64,000 bases of DNA, from positions 1,640,287 to 1,704,286 of the forward strand of contig NC_083578.1 of assembly GCF_027579695.1 (NCBI RefSeq), in the 5' to 3' direction. Origin of the DNA: Neoarius graeffei (Eukaryota > Chordata > Actinopteri > Siluriformes > Ariidae). The notes beneath the pieces are model-generated. The model was not told the origin of the DNA. It saw nothing but the letters and a program-made list of their open reading frames with translations, and did not search any database. Positions 1 to 12,326 of the stretch are shown here, piece after piece. Each line of letters starts with the position of its first letter. The stretch's first letter is position 1. The translations under genes and the position numbers were made by a program.

Positions 1-719
1 AGACATTCTGTCACATGTCCCAGACCCGGTGAAATGTAACTGAATTGTCTTGGCCAGCCCTAAGGGTCCCATTTGCATCTCATCATTGCTGAGGAGTGTG
101 CTCCCATCACCCAATCAAGCATCCAGCCAGAGCAGGTCATGATATATTTTACCATATTAACATGCCATTGTTGTGTGTTATGCCTGATGTAAAGACTCTC
201 GTCTCTGCGAGCCTACCACACAGATTTAATACTTGTCATTTTTAGGGCATACCTAACAACGTGTTTTCTTTCTCTCTTTCTTCCCCCCCAATCTGTCCCT
301 CTGAGTTACATGTTGATCCTGGGATTGAGATGCTGGCCTCTTCTGCCCCTCGGACCTGCTTGGTCCATCCTGGTGCCCTGTATCTGGTTGGAGTTTTATT
401 GCACCACTCCTGTGAAGGACGGCCCCATGAGGACAGTTGAGGGTTATACCTGTTAAAACTGTTAATATTATAGTCAGGCTGTCTGTTGTTGCCCAAATGA
501 GGATGGGTTCCCTTCTGAGTCTGGTTCCTCTCGAGGTTTCTTCCTCATGTCGTCTGAGGGAGTTTTTCCTTGCCACCATCGCCACAGGCTTGCTCATTGG
601 GGATAGATTAGGGATAAAATTAGCTCATGTTTTAAGTCGTTCAAATTCTGTAAAGCTGCTTTGCAACAATGTTTATTGTTAAAAGCGCTATACAAATAAA
701 CTTGATTTGATTTGATTTG
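1..719 (+). mobile_element. L2-type LINE, 3' end only (cut by window edge)
   Basis: This stretch matches, in reverse complement, the 3' untranslated tail of the full-length L2-type LINE at 41595-47097 (the part near 41595-42330). It ends at about 719 with AAATAAACTTGATTTGATTT, a pentameric (TTGAT) tail in place of poly(A), as is usual in this LINE group. Only the 3' UTR is inside the window, so whether the coding part exists to the left cannot be seen. It shows no long open frame of its own. Confidence 0.85.
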
Positions 720-1899
720 ATTAATATGAAGCTCTAGCTCTCTTTGGAGGATGGGTTCACCTTTATCTCCAACAGTAGTCAAAATTTTACACAGACAGCT
801 TAAGAAAAAAATCCTTGTCATAGCAAAAAGAATGTTGTCTATTACTGAGAATAGTTTGTAGTCATAAAGTGCTGGTCTATATAGTTTATATGTCAAAAGG
901 TCAGTGTGTGATTTTGTGTAAAAGGTCTCGGGATGTGAAGGCATCCAGGCATTAAAACATTGTCCCTGGTGGTTAGGAGGGGTACAATATAAACTTACAT
1001 TTAAGAATCGAGTTATTTTATAAAAAAAAAAATCACAGCAGTAGGTTATAGGTTTGAAGCTTCTGAACTCGTCTCTGAAACAGTGCGCTCTGGGAAGACA
1101 AAAGCAGATAATAAATGAATTTGGAGTTGAGATTGGAATTAGTTTAAGCATCACAAATGGCTTTGTGTTACGTAACATCTTTGTGTTACCTAAAGATATC
1201 GACTGTGACGTTGGTTCTGCAGGACATTCTGGAAAGAAAGATAAAGATAAAAACATACAGCATAAACAAAAACGCTGATGTCACAACATGAAATCAAGAA
1301 CAGAGATTCCTGCGAATTCTTAAAAAATGTCCATGTCCAAAATTATTCAACCCCTATTTTGTACATTTGTTATACTTTATAATCTCGAATAAGCCTTTTT
1401 GGTAGGACCACACAGGCTTCCAACACCTCTCTATTCAAATATTAAACTCATTAATGTTCCTTGATTTTCATGCTACAACAGATTTCTTTTAATCCCATCA
1501 AAGATATTCAAAGGAACTTCATCCAGGGATTGAGATGGTACTTTCCAGGACTGATTCCTGAAGGGAGCTTTGGTTGACTTGGACATGATGGTTGGGATCA
1601 CTGAGTCTTGTTTATCAAAGTTTTAGTAAATTTGTGTGTAAGTGTTTCTGATAAGCCAAATGGAAATAAAAATTTCTGCCAGATTTATGAAAGTTTTGGA
1701 AAGGCTGATTCTCTTCATACTAGCGTACATATTTTTGATGAATGTTATGAATGCATGGCATATCTGATCTCCGTCTGGTGACTTTAAATGGTACTTTTGT
1801 GGTTGTGATGTTTGGCTGAGGAAGGCCTTTTGTTATGCTGTGAGGTATGAAGACAATAAAATTAATCTGAATTCAGTTTCATTGAAATGTTAGTTTATT
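720..1899. other. No gene recognised; AT-rich flank with old repeat remnants
   Basis: No convincing exon was found. The words around 1335-1365 resemble the ends of degraded fish DNA transposons, but no terminal repeat pair could be closed. This interval lies downstream of the class II beta transmembrane exon and may hold its last exon and 3' UTR, neither of which could be identified. Confidence 0.4.
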
Positions 1900-2583
1900 C
1901 TCTCTGTACTGACCTCTACAGCTCAGCATGTAATAAAGAAATCCAGCAATGGCCAAAACGATTCCAAACGCCAGGAAAAAAATGCCGATAATCAGCTTAT
2001 TCCTCTCAGCCTCAGGAAGTGAAGCCTCTATCAAATCAACAAGAAACACAAAAGGCAGAACACTAACTGGTTAGTTGTGTTTCAAATCATTGTAAATGAT
2101 CTAAATCTCCTGTTACACACTGAGTTCATGCAAACAGTGAGTAAATAATAACCGAACATAATAATAACCGAGATGTTTTCTCTAGGTCTCGGTCTGTACT
2201 CGAGATAACTGTGCATCTGATAGTACCAGTCTCCATTTGAAAGCTCACCGGTGGAGGAGCCATCACAGTGATGGAGGCCATCACTGATGACCTCGCCATT
2301 TCTCAGCCATGACACTTTGATTCCTTTGGGGTGATAATCATACGCACTGCACACCAGCACCGCTGGTTCAAGGTCAACCTCGGCCCTCAGTAACCTCACA
2401 AGGACCTCAGGTTTCACTGAGAAACACAAGGACCAACAATTAAAGTCTAAAGTTGAAATGGTCTGTGTTTAAAATGTAGATGATCTGAAACTATATGTAA
2501 ACCAAATGTTTAAACAGAACAGGGTAAGAGTTTGTATTGTTCTGATTTTATATAATAAAACACTTAAAATGGCTTCACTCTAC

Positions 2584-2847
2584 CTGTCTTCAGGATGTCG
2601 TTATAGTATTTATTTCTGTATTCTAAGCAGATTTCTCCAACCAAGAAAGAGAGGCTGTTACTGGGGTCTTGATTCAACTGCTCCACCACCGACACCATGC
2701 TGTCTGTGAATCCCATGTATTTATCTGAAGTGCTGTTGTACCTCAGATATTCTAAGTTGTTGAAGTACCAAGAGTAAATGAATTCAACGGTGCTTACATT
2801 CTGAGAGAAGTAGCACAGGAAGTACTGATGTCCATAGTAACCATTCA
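2584..2847 (-). CDS. Class II beta exon 2 (beta-1 peptide-binding domain)
   Basis: This 264-nt exon lies between an AG acceptor (TTATTTTGACAG) and a GT donor and is open throughout. It encodes one beta-1 domain with the usual pair of cysteines (YFLCYFS near the start, GEICLEYR near the end), the strand FIYSWYFNNLEYLRYNST, and a helix region with SVVEQLNQDP. The bases that join it to exon 1 complete a valine codon, so the phase agrees. Confidence 0.8.
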
Positions 2848-3459
2848 CTGTCAAAATAACAGATTTAACTATTAAAATCAGAACAACTGTGAGGAACATG
2901 CACAGAGAGTGGACCAGGCGCTGGGCTGATTCACCCATACTGTATGTATGTGAAGAACAAAGAAAGAAGGAAATAAATAAATAAAGAAAAATGCTTCTTT
3001 AAAGATATTTTATCTTTTTAATGGTTTTATCAGTGTTTTAGTGAAATCTTTCAGTGAAATTGAAATGCAATGTTAAATGTGACTTTCCCAGATTAAAATA
3101 TTAGAACTTTACATTATGTTGAGGAAAAAACTGTAATTTTCACAACTGAATATAACAAGAGACATTGAAGTGTCCCCATGTGAAGGTCTTTTCCAAACCA
3201 CTTTATTTCTGTTCATACTTTACACACTTTTTTTTTTACATTTTACACAGTCTTTAACTCAGACATCAATCATGTCTTTAAATTTTGTTATTATTTTACT
3301 CTTCTTTACTATTAAAATTGAGTAAAATTCGGATTCAGTTTTAAAAACTGAGTAAAGTTCTGATTCTGATGACGGGAGAGATTAATGAGAGAAAAAACAC
3401 TGTAGCTACAACACAACAGAAATAAATGAACACAGCAGTGATTTATTCTCATCACTTAC

Positions 3460-3520
3460 CTGCTTTCAGTGTGAATAAAACCTGCATTATGCAGAGAAAG
3501 GAAACAGCACACAGCCGCAT
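3460..3520 (-). CDS. Class II beta exon 1 (signal peptide)
   Basis: The ATG at 3520-3518 opens a 20-residue hydrophobic leader, MRLCAVSFLCIMQVLFTLKA. The exon ends in phase 1 at a consensus donor (GTAAGT). The ATG lies 72 bp from the Harbinger target duplication at 3592-3594, so that element sits in the 5' UTR or core promoter. Confidence 0.75.
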
Positions 3521-3530
3521 GGTCTCTCGT

Positions 3531-3532
<2 letters not shown>

Positions 3533-3576
<44 letters not shown>
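3533..3576. repeat. (CA)n microsatellite
   Basis: An almost pure CA run just upstream (on the minus strand) of the class II beta start codon. It lies in what would be the 5' UTR or core promoter. Confidence 0.95.
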
Positions 3577-3581
<5 letters not shown>

Positions 3582-4311
3582 TAAATAAGACCAGGGGCCT
3601 CATGTACAAAGACCTGCGTGGATTTCCCACTAAATATGTGCGCACGTCAAAATTGGGAAATTTGCGTACGACCAAAAAAATCCGGATGTATCAATCAGTG
3701 CGTACGAAGGTTTCCACGCACTCTCCTGTTGTACATCCCAATCAACGTGGAATTCGGCGCACATGCACGAGCCCCGTTCCCCACCCCGTCTCCTCCCTCA
3801 ATTATTCCACACTGAATATGTTAATTAGTATAAATAGACCTGCAGTAAGGCCCGCGTTAGGTAAAAGGCATGGCAACTTTTACTAACGCGTTAATGTTAA
3901 TTAAATGTTAGAAATCTCGCGTTAATCAAATTAACATTTAACATTTATTATTAACATTTAACATTAACATTTATTCGCGTTAATCCCTGCCTTTAGCACA
4001 GTGTAATAGAATTCACATACATCACTTAATTGTTCTGTCACCTCCAATTAAAGTGATGTTCAAAGTGTATGCTATGAGACATGCAGCGGTCACTGATTGT
4101 ATGCCACTGAATGTGAATGTAGCCTATATCAAGGTAACGGTATGATTCGCATCGTCCGCAGTGCCTGCGCCACAATGAGTGTCTATTTGAGTTACATGGG
4201 TTTTGAAAACAAAAAAACACCTTTAGTGCTCTAATGTGTACATTTTTTCAGGGACACCCTATATTTGAGGAAATGTCTTCCTCTCTTAGTAGGCCCAATA
4301 TTCCTAGCCAC

Positions 4312-7300
4312 TGTTAGGGTTTTGCTGGGATTCGAACCTGGTTCGTTGGTGTGATAATCCAGCAAACCCCCACCAGGGAGATGACTCAAATGCAGAGGTG
4401 TGAGGCAGAAGTAGAAAAAGTATCAAAAAGGTTTATTTCCAATATGTATAAAAAATATCCAAAAAGTAAAAATACAAAAACGCTCAGAAGATATAAGGGA
4501 AAAAATAAAAAATCCAAAAGTACAAAACAAAAGCCAAAAAAACAGAAAAGAAAAGGCAAAAATACCAAAGCTCAGAAGATCCAAAAAACACAGTAACTAC
4601 TAGGTCCAAAAGAAAAGCAAAATGCAAAATAAAGAACACGGTACAGAGGAAACTGGAGATAAACATAACAGCACAAAGACTCCGTGACAAGAGGACTGAA
4701 CTCAGGGGGTATAAATACACAAACTAAATTGAACACAGGTGAAGATAATCAGGACTAAACAGGCAATTAACACAAACACAAAACACAGGAACAGTGGTGG
4801 CCTCTAGAGGCCAAAATAAACATGACATGAAAAGGAAATAACAGCGGCCTCTAGAGGCCAAAACAGTCCTAGTCCTAACAGGACCCCCCCCCCCCCCTAG
4901 GAGCGTCTCCTGACGTTCCCAGGGCGATCTGGATGGGCCGAATGGAAGTCCCGACACAGTTCTTTATCTAGGACATCCCGAGCAGGAACCCAGCAGCGCT
5001 CCTCAGGACCATAGCCCTCCCAGTCCACCAGATATTGCAACCTGCCGCGGACCCGGCAGGAGTCAAGCAGGCGATGCACAGTGAACACAGTCTGACCCTG
5101 GAAGATGCGGGGGGGGGGGGGTGGGGGGTTCCTAGGGGCAGGGGCATACGTAGATGTCAGTACAGGCTGCAACAGGGAAACATGGAAAGTGGGGTTGATC
5201 CTCAGAGTCCGGGGCAACTGGAGCCGGTAGGAGACAGGGTTCACCCTGCGCACCACCTTGAAGGGGCCAATGTAGCGAGGAGCAAGCTTGCAGTTCTCCA
5301 CCCACAGAGGAAGGTCCTTAGTGGACAGCCAAACCCGCTGCCCAGGGCGGAAAGCGTGTGCAGGTCTTCTATGGCGGTTGGCCTGAGTCTGGTTGGTTCT
5401 GGAGGTCTGTATGAGGGTCTTCCTGACCTTGCTCCAGGTCTTGCGACACCGTCTCACATATTGGTTGACCGAGGGCACCCCCGCGTCCTCCTCCTGGTCC
5501 GGGAACAGAGGTGGCTGGAACCTGAATTGGCACTGGAATGGCGACAGCTTGGTGGCCGATGACTGCAGGGTGTTGTGGGCGTACTCTGCCCATGGCAGCC
5601 AGGTGCTCCACGATGTCGGGTTATCCATAGCCAGGCCTCACAGGGTGGTTTCCAGGTCCTGGTTGAGCCTCTCCGTCTGACCACTGGACTGTGGGTGAAA
5701 CCCAGAGGAGAGGCTGGCAGTGGCTCCGATGACCTTGCAGAACCCGTGCCACACTCGGGAGGAGAACTGGGGCCCTCAGTCTGAGATGATGTCCTGTGGA
5801 AGACCAAAGACTTGGAAGACATGATTAAACATAAGTTTCGCTGTTTCAAGAGCAGAGGAGAGTTTGCACAGTGGTATGAAGCGGCAGGCCTTGAAGAATC
5901 TGTCAACTATGACCAAAATGACCGTGTTACCTTGTGACTCAGGGAGACCCGTGATGAAGTCGACTGCCACGTGGGACCAGGGACGCTGGGGAATGGTCAG
6001 AGGATGCAGGAGACCCTGGGGACGCTGTCGTGGGTTCTTGGTTCTGGTGCAAACCTCACAGGACAGGACAAATGACCTTACTTCCTTCTCCATGTTAGGC
6101 CACCAGAAGCGTCTTTTCAGGAAGTCCAGGGTCCTCCGAGCTCCCGGGTGGGCGGTGAGAGGGGAAGAGTGACCCCACTGGAGAACCTTGGCCCGGGCTT
6201 GATGTGGGACGTACAAGAGGCCCGGTGGCCCCGTCCCAGGACCGGGGTCCTGGCATTGGGCTCGTCGGACAGCCTCCTCAATACCCCAGCGGACAGGGGC
6301 CACAATCCGGGATATAGGAATGATAGGCCCAACTTCACTCTCCCTGTTGTTGGGCAAGAACAGCCTGGAGAGCGCATCTGGTTTGGTGTTCTTAGAGCCC
6401 GGGCAGTATGATAGGGTGAAGCTGAAATGGCTGAAAAGCAAAGCCCACCTAGCCTGTCGTGGGTTCAGCCTCTTGACTTGCTGGAGGTACTCAAGGTTCT
6501 TATGGTCCATCCACACCAGGAATGGATGTTGCGCTCCCTCCAGCCAGTGCCTCCACTCCTCAAGGGCTCGTTTGACCGCTAGCAGTTCCCAATCCCCCAC
6601 ATCATAGCGGGACTCCGCAGGGCTCAGGCGGTGGGAGAAGTAAGCACAGGGGTGCAGCTTCCCTTCCGAGCATTGAGAGAGCACCGCGCCGACACCACTG
6701 TCCGAGGCATCCACCTCCACGATGAATGGTTGGGAGGTGTCCGGGAGAACCAGAATGGGTGCCATGCGAAAGCAGTGTTTTAGGTCATTAAACGCCTCTT
6801 CCGCCTGAGGGGACCAGACATAAGATCCACCTGTCCCTTTGGTGAGGTCCGACATGGGTGCTGCTACAGAAGTGAAGTCCCTGATGAACCTGCGGTAGAA
6901 GTTAGCGAATCCTAAGAACCGCTGAACCTCCTTAACAGACTTGGGAGTAGGCCAGTCCCGGACGGCCAGGGTCTTGGCAGGGTCCATTTGGAGTTGGCCT
7001 GTCCATACAATAAATCCCAGAAAGGAGACCTCGGGAACATGAAATTCGCATTTCTGGGCCTTGGCGAACAGATTGTTCTGTAGCAGCCTCTGGAGAACCT
7101 GGCGGACATGGTGGCGGTGCTCCTGCATGGTCTTGGAAAAGATAAGGATGTCGTTGAGGTAGACAAAAACGTACAGGTTAATCATGTCCTTTAAGACGTC
7201 GTTGATTAGGGCCTGAAAAACAGCTGGTGCGTTACTAAGTCCGAAGGGCATCACCTGGTATTCGTAGTGCCCAGATGGGGTGTTAAAGGCAGTCTTCCAC

Positions 7301-9752
7301 TCGTCTCCCTGTCGGATACGGATGAGGTGGTATGCGTTCCGTAGTTCCAACTTGGTGAAGACGGTGGCGCCTTGGAGCAGGTCGAAAGCAGTGGACATCA
7401 GCGGAAGGGGATATCGGTTGCACACAGTGATCTTGTTCAGGCCCCTGTAGTCAATACATGGTCGGAGCCCCCCATCCTTCTTGCCGACAAAGAAGAAGCT
7501 GGCACCAGCAGGTGAGGTGGAGGGTTGAATGAACCCAGAGACCAGGGCGTCTTTGAGGTATTCCTCCATGGCCTTGCATTCTGGCTGAGAGAGGGAAAAC
7601 AGTCTGCCACGAGGAGGGGTAGTCCCAGGGAGCAAGTCGATGGCACAGTCGTAGGCCCGGTGCGGAGGAAGAACGGCGGCCCTGCTCTTGCTGAATACCT
7701 CCTTGAGATCCCAGTACTCTGTGGGAATTTGAGATAACTCGGTGAGATCAGGGGGCTCGGCAGGAGACACAGGAGAGCTAGAGAGCAGACAAGAGGCATG
7801 GTATGCAGGGCCCCATTCCACAACCTGGCTTGTTACCCAGTCTATGCGAGGGTTGTGGCGAGTAAGCCAAGGAAGGCCTAGAATAACTGGGAACTCAGGT
7901 GAAGGAATCAGGTGCAGGGATATTTCTTCCTTGTGACCTTGAGACTGGAGGAAGACTGGAGAAGTAACTTGGGTGACTCTTCCATCACCTAACACTTGGC
8001 CATCGAGGGCAGACACAGACAGTGGGACTTCAAGAGGTGCAGTCGGAATATTGATGCTTTGGGCGAAGTGAATATCCATAAAGTTCCCAGCCGCCCCTGA
8101 GTCTAACAAAGCTTGACAAGAGTGGATGGACTCACCCCAGGAGATGGAAACCGGGATGTAGATTCCTTGGCCAGGGAGTCCAGGAGAGAGGGTAGGCCCC
8201 GTCACAACCCTCCCTCGGCTGGACGGGGCGGTCCTTTTCCCAAGAGTTCGGGACATGATGCTTGGAAGTGACCAGGCTTGCCACAGTAGATGCAGCACTT
8301 GTCCCTCCTTCTGCGCTCCCTCTCAGATGCGGAGAGGCGAGTACGACCCACTTGCATGGGTTCTGGACAGTCACTGAAGGAGGTAGACGGTCTCCAGGTA
8401 GAGGTAGGGAGGCTGGGGGGGCTCAAGGCTTGGTGGCATTCTCTCATCCTGTTGTCCAGACGAATAGCATGTGAGATGAGGGTTTCGAGGTCACTTGGGC
8501 ATCAAGTAGAGGCCAGACCGTCCTTGATGGGGTCAGACAGACCATGGTGGAAGGCTGACACCAGGGCAGTCTCGTTCCATCCACTTACTGCTGCGAGCCT
8601 CCGGAACGAGATGGCGTAATCTGCGACGCTTCCTCCTTGCTGGATGGACATGAGCTTTCGGGCTGCGTCGGTACTGATGTCCGCCTGATCGAAGACCCGA
8701 AGCATCTCTTCAGAAAACAGCTGGAAATCAAGGCACTCAGGTCCCTGTCTTTGCCAGATAGCAGTAGCCTTACCAGCTAATAAGGTGATCACAAAGGCAA
8801 TCTTGCGGCGATCCGTAGTGTAGGTGGTAGGCTGAAGCTCAAAGGTGAGTTGACACTGGGTAAGGAACTCCCGGCACTCACTGTGCTTGCCGTCGTACCT
8901 CTGTGGTGCAGGAAGGCTGGGTTCGCAAGGTGAAGAAGGCAGCATGGCAGGAGGCACAGGAGCAGGAGATGCAGGAAGAGATGTCAGCTGTGCCAGGGTT
9001 TTCCCAATTTGCTGAAGCAGTTCCTCATGGCAAGCAAGGGCCTCACGTTGGCTGGTGAGCGTACGTCCATGAGCATCCATGGTCGCTCCGAAGCGTGTCA
9101 AAGCTGCCGTAATTCCCTGAAGGTTGGCCAGGTAGACAGTTGAAGCAGCCTCTGCTGAGTCAGTCATGACGGAGTCTTTCTGTTAGGGTTTTGCTGGGAT
9201 TCGAAGCTGGTTCGTTGGTGTGATAATCCAGCAAACCCCCACTAGGCCACCAGGGGGATGACTCAAATGCAGAGGCGTGAGGCGGAAGTAGAAAAAGTAT
9301 CAAAAAGTTTTATTTACAATATGTACAAAAAATATCCAAAAAGTAAAAATACAAAAACGCTCAGAAGATATAAGGGAAAAAATAAAAAATCCAAAAGTAC
9401 AAAACAAAAGCCAAAAAAACAGAAAAGGCAAAAATACCAAAGCTCAAAAGATCCAAAAAACACAGTAACTACTTGGTCCAAAAGAAAAGCAAAATGCAAA
9501 ATAAAGAACATGGTACAGAGGAAACTGGAGATAAACATAACAGCACAAAGACTCCGTGACAAGAGGACTGAACTCAGGGGGTATAAATACACAAACTAAA
9601 TTGAACACAGGTGAAGATAATCAGGACTAAACAGGCAATTAACACAAACACAAAACACAGGAACAGTGGTGGCCTCTAGAGGCCAAAATAAACATGACAC
9701 GAAAAGGAAATAACAGCGGCCTCTAGAGGCCAAAACAGTCCTAGTCCTAACA
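4312..9752 (-). mobile_element. Gypsy LTR retrotransposon copy A (sushi-like chromovirus), broken
   Basis: The LTRs lie at 4312-4880 and 9181-9752, with TG...CA ends and a perfect 5-bp target duplication GCCAC (4307-4311 and 9753-9757). On the minus strand the order is gag (9167 downward, ending in a CCHC zinc knuckle near 8290), then protease, reverse transcriptase, RNase H, integrase and a C-terminal chromodomain near 4900-5000. Reading frames are broken in a few places. By eye the LTRs differ by roughly two percent, so the insertion is fairly recent. It is one of three copies of one family in the window (see 32895 and 51156) and sits inside the Harbinger element. Confidence 0.92.
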
Positions 9753-9825
9753 GCCACATGTAACCAGAAATAAAACATGTGCACATATTTTCCACGATAG
9801 GATTTTAATGACAAATGTATTCTAG

Positions 9826-10100
9826 CAGGGTGCCAGGGAACAACAGGAGGCCCCCAGTCCATCCCACCCGAGCAGGAAGAGGACCCCCAGCCGAGCGGAT
9901 CCAGCATCACTGTCACCTGCCCCCCTTCTCCACCGCCTGCCCCTGTCGCCGGGTCCACAGGCCGGGTGCTGACGCGCGCGGTCCTTGAGTCGCAGTGGGA
10001 AATTTTAAAGGGGATAGAGGCAATTAACGACAACCTCGAGGGAATCCGCGAGGAATTGAAGGAACTGAATAACACATTAAAAGAATATCTTAAAAAATGA
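9826..10100 (+). pseudogene. Harbinger accessory (Myb/SANT-like) protein, last exon
   Basis: The frame opens after an acceptor-like TGTATTCTAG at 9825 and runs to TGA at 10098-10100. It encodes a proline- and acid-rich linker (PPEQEEDPQPSGSS), then a predicted coiled coil (LKGIEAINDNLEGIREELKE) ending in LKKEYLKK-type basic residues. That layout matches the tail of the Myb/MADF-like DNA-binding partner in PIF/Harbinger elements. The DNA-binding exon upstream was not found; the Gypsy insertion and decay may have removed it. Assignment rests on context plus the coiled coil. Confidence 0.55.
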
Positions 10101-10126
10101 ATGGTGTCCCGTCTGTCCTTACCTTT

Positions 10127-10366
10127 TCACATTGTGGCTATTAAGCGCTGCCGGGTTTGTATGCCATGTCGCTGTGGCACCTCGTTGTGAGGCCCAGGGT
10201 CTGGGTCCTCCGGCAGGTCTCGCTCCATTATTGGCACGCCGTGCCGCTGCTCCACATTGTGTAACACGCCACACACCGCGGTTGTGTCTGATTTGTATGC
10301 ACTTGGAAATCGTTTCATATATTGATCTTGGTAATTATGTGATAAGGCTACCCCACGCAACATCAA
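10127..10366 (-). pseudogene. Harbinger (HARBI1-like) transposase, C-terminal fragment
   Basis: This short minus frame encodes the end of a PIF/Harbinger nuclease: CGVLHNVEQRHGVPI, an acidic PEDPDPGPHNE stretch and a final RQRLIATM. The C-x-LHN motif and the basic RQRLI tail are conserved in HARBI1-type transposases. The DDE core that should lie upstream (10366-10904) is not recognisable. It faces the accessory gene tail to tail. Confidence 0.65.
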
Positions 10367-10907
10367 CTAATAATATTTCAGTCTGACACCTCACGGCAAA
10401 TGCGCGAGGAAGATCTATTAAGCTAGCTGCAATGCATGGTCCTGCATGTGCATTCTTTAATTTAATTAATTAACCAATAGTCAATGGGAATAATATCGAA
10501 ATGATATTGCTGGGGTTTCTCATTTCCCGTAATTACAATATGGAAGGGATGGTTGATGGATCTGTTGGCATTTACCCAACAGTCTCGCATTATGTGTCTC
10601 GACAATGTCGTATGACTGACATACATTTCAATTCACGCATCCTGATGTTCCGATGCATTTTTGGATGCCTCTTATCGCCATGTCATGACTCTTGACCGAG
10701 TAGGCCTAAATGTAGTTGCGTTGCTCTGCCTCTAAGTGTCGCCAAGTACCAAGATGCACCAGAAATGTGCGTATGCCAGCCATGAGGTTTGCGTAGAGTA
10801 CGGCACTTTTCCACGCCAAGTCAATCTTTGTACATACGAATGTTTGTGCAGAAAGTGACGTACGTAGCTTTTTTGTGCGTACGCAAGCTTTGTACATGAG
10901 GCCCCAG

Positions 10908-11726
10908 GACTTTAAAAAACTCAAAGCAACAAGTCAAACCTGTCTTCTTTCCTCCAGTTACATATTGCCATGCAACTGTGGAATTTGGACTGAAAGTTTC
11001 CCTGCAGCTACGCCGGGCTTTTTTGGATCAGACAAGGGGGAAGGAAAGGGCTGGAGGAGGAGATCACTGAACAAACACAGGCTGGACACTCCTCATCAAA
11101 CCCAGGTTATTTTCCTAACAGATCCTGAGCAGACCAAAGCTGTTCTTTTGGGCCTTGTTTTGATCACTCCATGGTCTTTATGTTCATGGAGTTTCACAAC
11201 ATGGCCGTGTGTTCTTTAACTCTGAGTTCATCCATAAACAGGTATATTTACACTGAGATCAGGAGACTCCATTCAGCTAATTATGTGACTTCTGAAACAC
11301 TGAACCGTTAATTTCGGAGTTTCACAGAAACAGGGGTAAATACTTATACAAATCACAACCTTTATGAATTTTGTAAACTATACCCCACTTCAGTATGTGC
11401 AATTTTGTGTAGCTAGATTCATAACATAAAAAGTCCATTTCAGTTCAGCACTAAAAATGAGGAGAATTAAAGGCACTGTATTTATTTGTGACTAGTTTAC
11501 TAGCTGCATCTATTACTCTTTAAAAAATCCTACAACATTCACATAAACCAGTTTTATTCCAAATAACGCCGTCTTCTTCATTTTATTTAGAACATTTTCA
11601 TTATAGTGATTTCCTCGAAGAAGACGAGTTAAAATATGTCCAATCAGATAGACACAGAGACTCGAAAAACTTCCTGCTCTATTAGAAAAATTAACTTCAA
11701 TAAGAGACCCAGTCAACAAGTGATTT
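10908..11726. other. Probable former upstream region of class II beta; no gene
   Basis: No open frame with recognisable content was found. If the Harbinger element is removed, this DNA joins directly to the class II beta leader. Near 10967-10980 lies ATTGCCATGCAAC, close to the palindromic RFX/X-box type (GTTGCCATGGCAAC). It would fall about 135-145 bp before the ATG, a normal distance for a class II X box. No clear Y box (ATTGG) sits beside it. Confidence 0.35.
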
Positions 11727-12326
11727 TTTTTTTATTGAGGTTTGCCACAATAAATACATAAATAACAAAAATAACAAAAGTGGCAGGAGAAGAATACAGG
11801 GCAAAGCCCCAATGAACATTCAACCCCTAACAAGATACAAAACATATTTAGACGATTAAAAACAAGAAAAGCAATAAATATAAAAAATAATTGTCAATCG
11901 ACTAAGTAACAAGAATATCCAAGTTAAATAAATATAGGTCATGGTGCCCGGTATGAGTGCAATCTTGAATTATAATGGCTACGAAGTAGATTTTTGAGCT
12001 TAGGAACTGACATAGACTGCTTTATATAACTGGGGAGACTGTTCCATAATTTTATAGTTCGAGGAAAATATGAGTTAGTGAAATAATCTTGCTTATGTGA
12101 CGTAAGAGGACAAAAGTTGTTAAAATCATAGTTACAAGTTCTATAATGGCTGGTTGCAGGTGACAAAAAGTTGTCAAAATTTGCTGTTGTTATCCCAACC
12201 TTGAATTTGAATAGGAGGACTAAGTCATGTATCTCCCTACGGAAGTCTAGAGGGAGTAAATTTAGCTTACACAGCCTGTCATTGTATGTTAACTCTGTGG
12301 CCAGTGTTACAAACTGATGTAGCAGT

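Larger units (their letters stand above)
1914..3520 (-). pseudogene. MHC class II beta chain gene, apparently defective
   Basis: Class II beta chains pair with alpha chains on antigen-presenting cells to show peptides to CD4 T cells. Exons read on the minus strand: signal exon 3520-3460 (MRLCAVSFLCIMQVLFTLKA, donor GTAAGT); beta-1 exon 2847-2584 (starts VNGYYGHQYF, two conserved cysteines, N-glycosylation site NST, donor GTAGAG); beta-2 Ig exon from 2416 (VKPEVLVRLL, first Ig cysteine in VCSAYDYHP, then ISDGLHHCDGSS and NGDWYYQMHSYLEY); connecting peptide and membrane exon 2027-1914 (ASLPEAERNKLIIGIFFLAF, donor GTCAGT). After LEYRPRPRENISV at about 2170 the beta-2 exon runs into AT-rich sequence. 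The usual ISC-x-VEH segment with the second Ig cysteine is absent and no good donor is seen. The beta-1 domain is divergent, suggesting a non-classical lineage. Identity is firm; the defect is read from sequence alone and could be an assembly error. No final exon was found. Confidence 0.85.
3595..10904. mobile_element. PIF/Harbinger DNA transposon, degraded, carrying a nested Gypsy
   Basis: The ends are inverted repeats, GGGCCTCATGTACAAAG at 3595 and its complement ending at 10904. They are flanked by a 3-bp target duplication CAG (3592-3594 and 10905-10907), as expected for PIF/Harbinger. Inside are the last exon of a Myb/SANT-like accessory protein (plus, to 10100) and the C-terminal end of a HARBI1-like transposase (minus, 10366-10127), the family's usual two convergent genes. 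The transposase catalytic core is missing, so the copy cannot move on its own. Removing Gypsy copy A (4312-9752) leaves about 1.9 kb. The element separates the class II beta gene from its former upstream DNA. Confidence 0.85.

Noticed and set aside
3487-3675. Cys-Val repeat protein overlapping the class II beta leader
   Set aside because: It is the GT microsatellite read in frame. The real coding part is the 61-nt leader exon.
4351-4596. Lysine-rich frames in the Gypsy LTRs (also at 9258)
   Set aside because: Low-complexity AAAATCC-type LTR sequence. The encoded protein is an artefact.
5035-5562. Long plus-strand frames through Gypsy copies A and C, and minus frames through copy B
   Set aside because: They are antisense shadows of pol in GC-rich codons and have no independent features.
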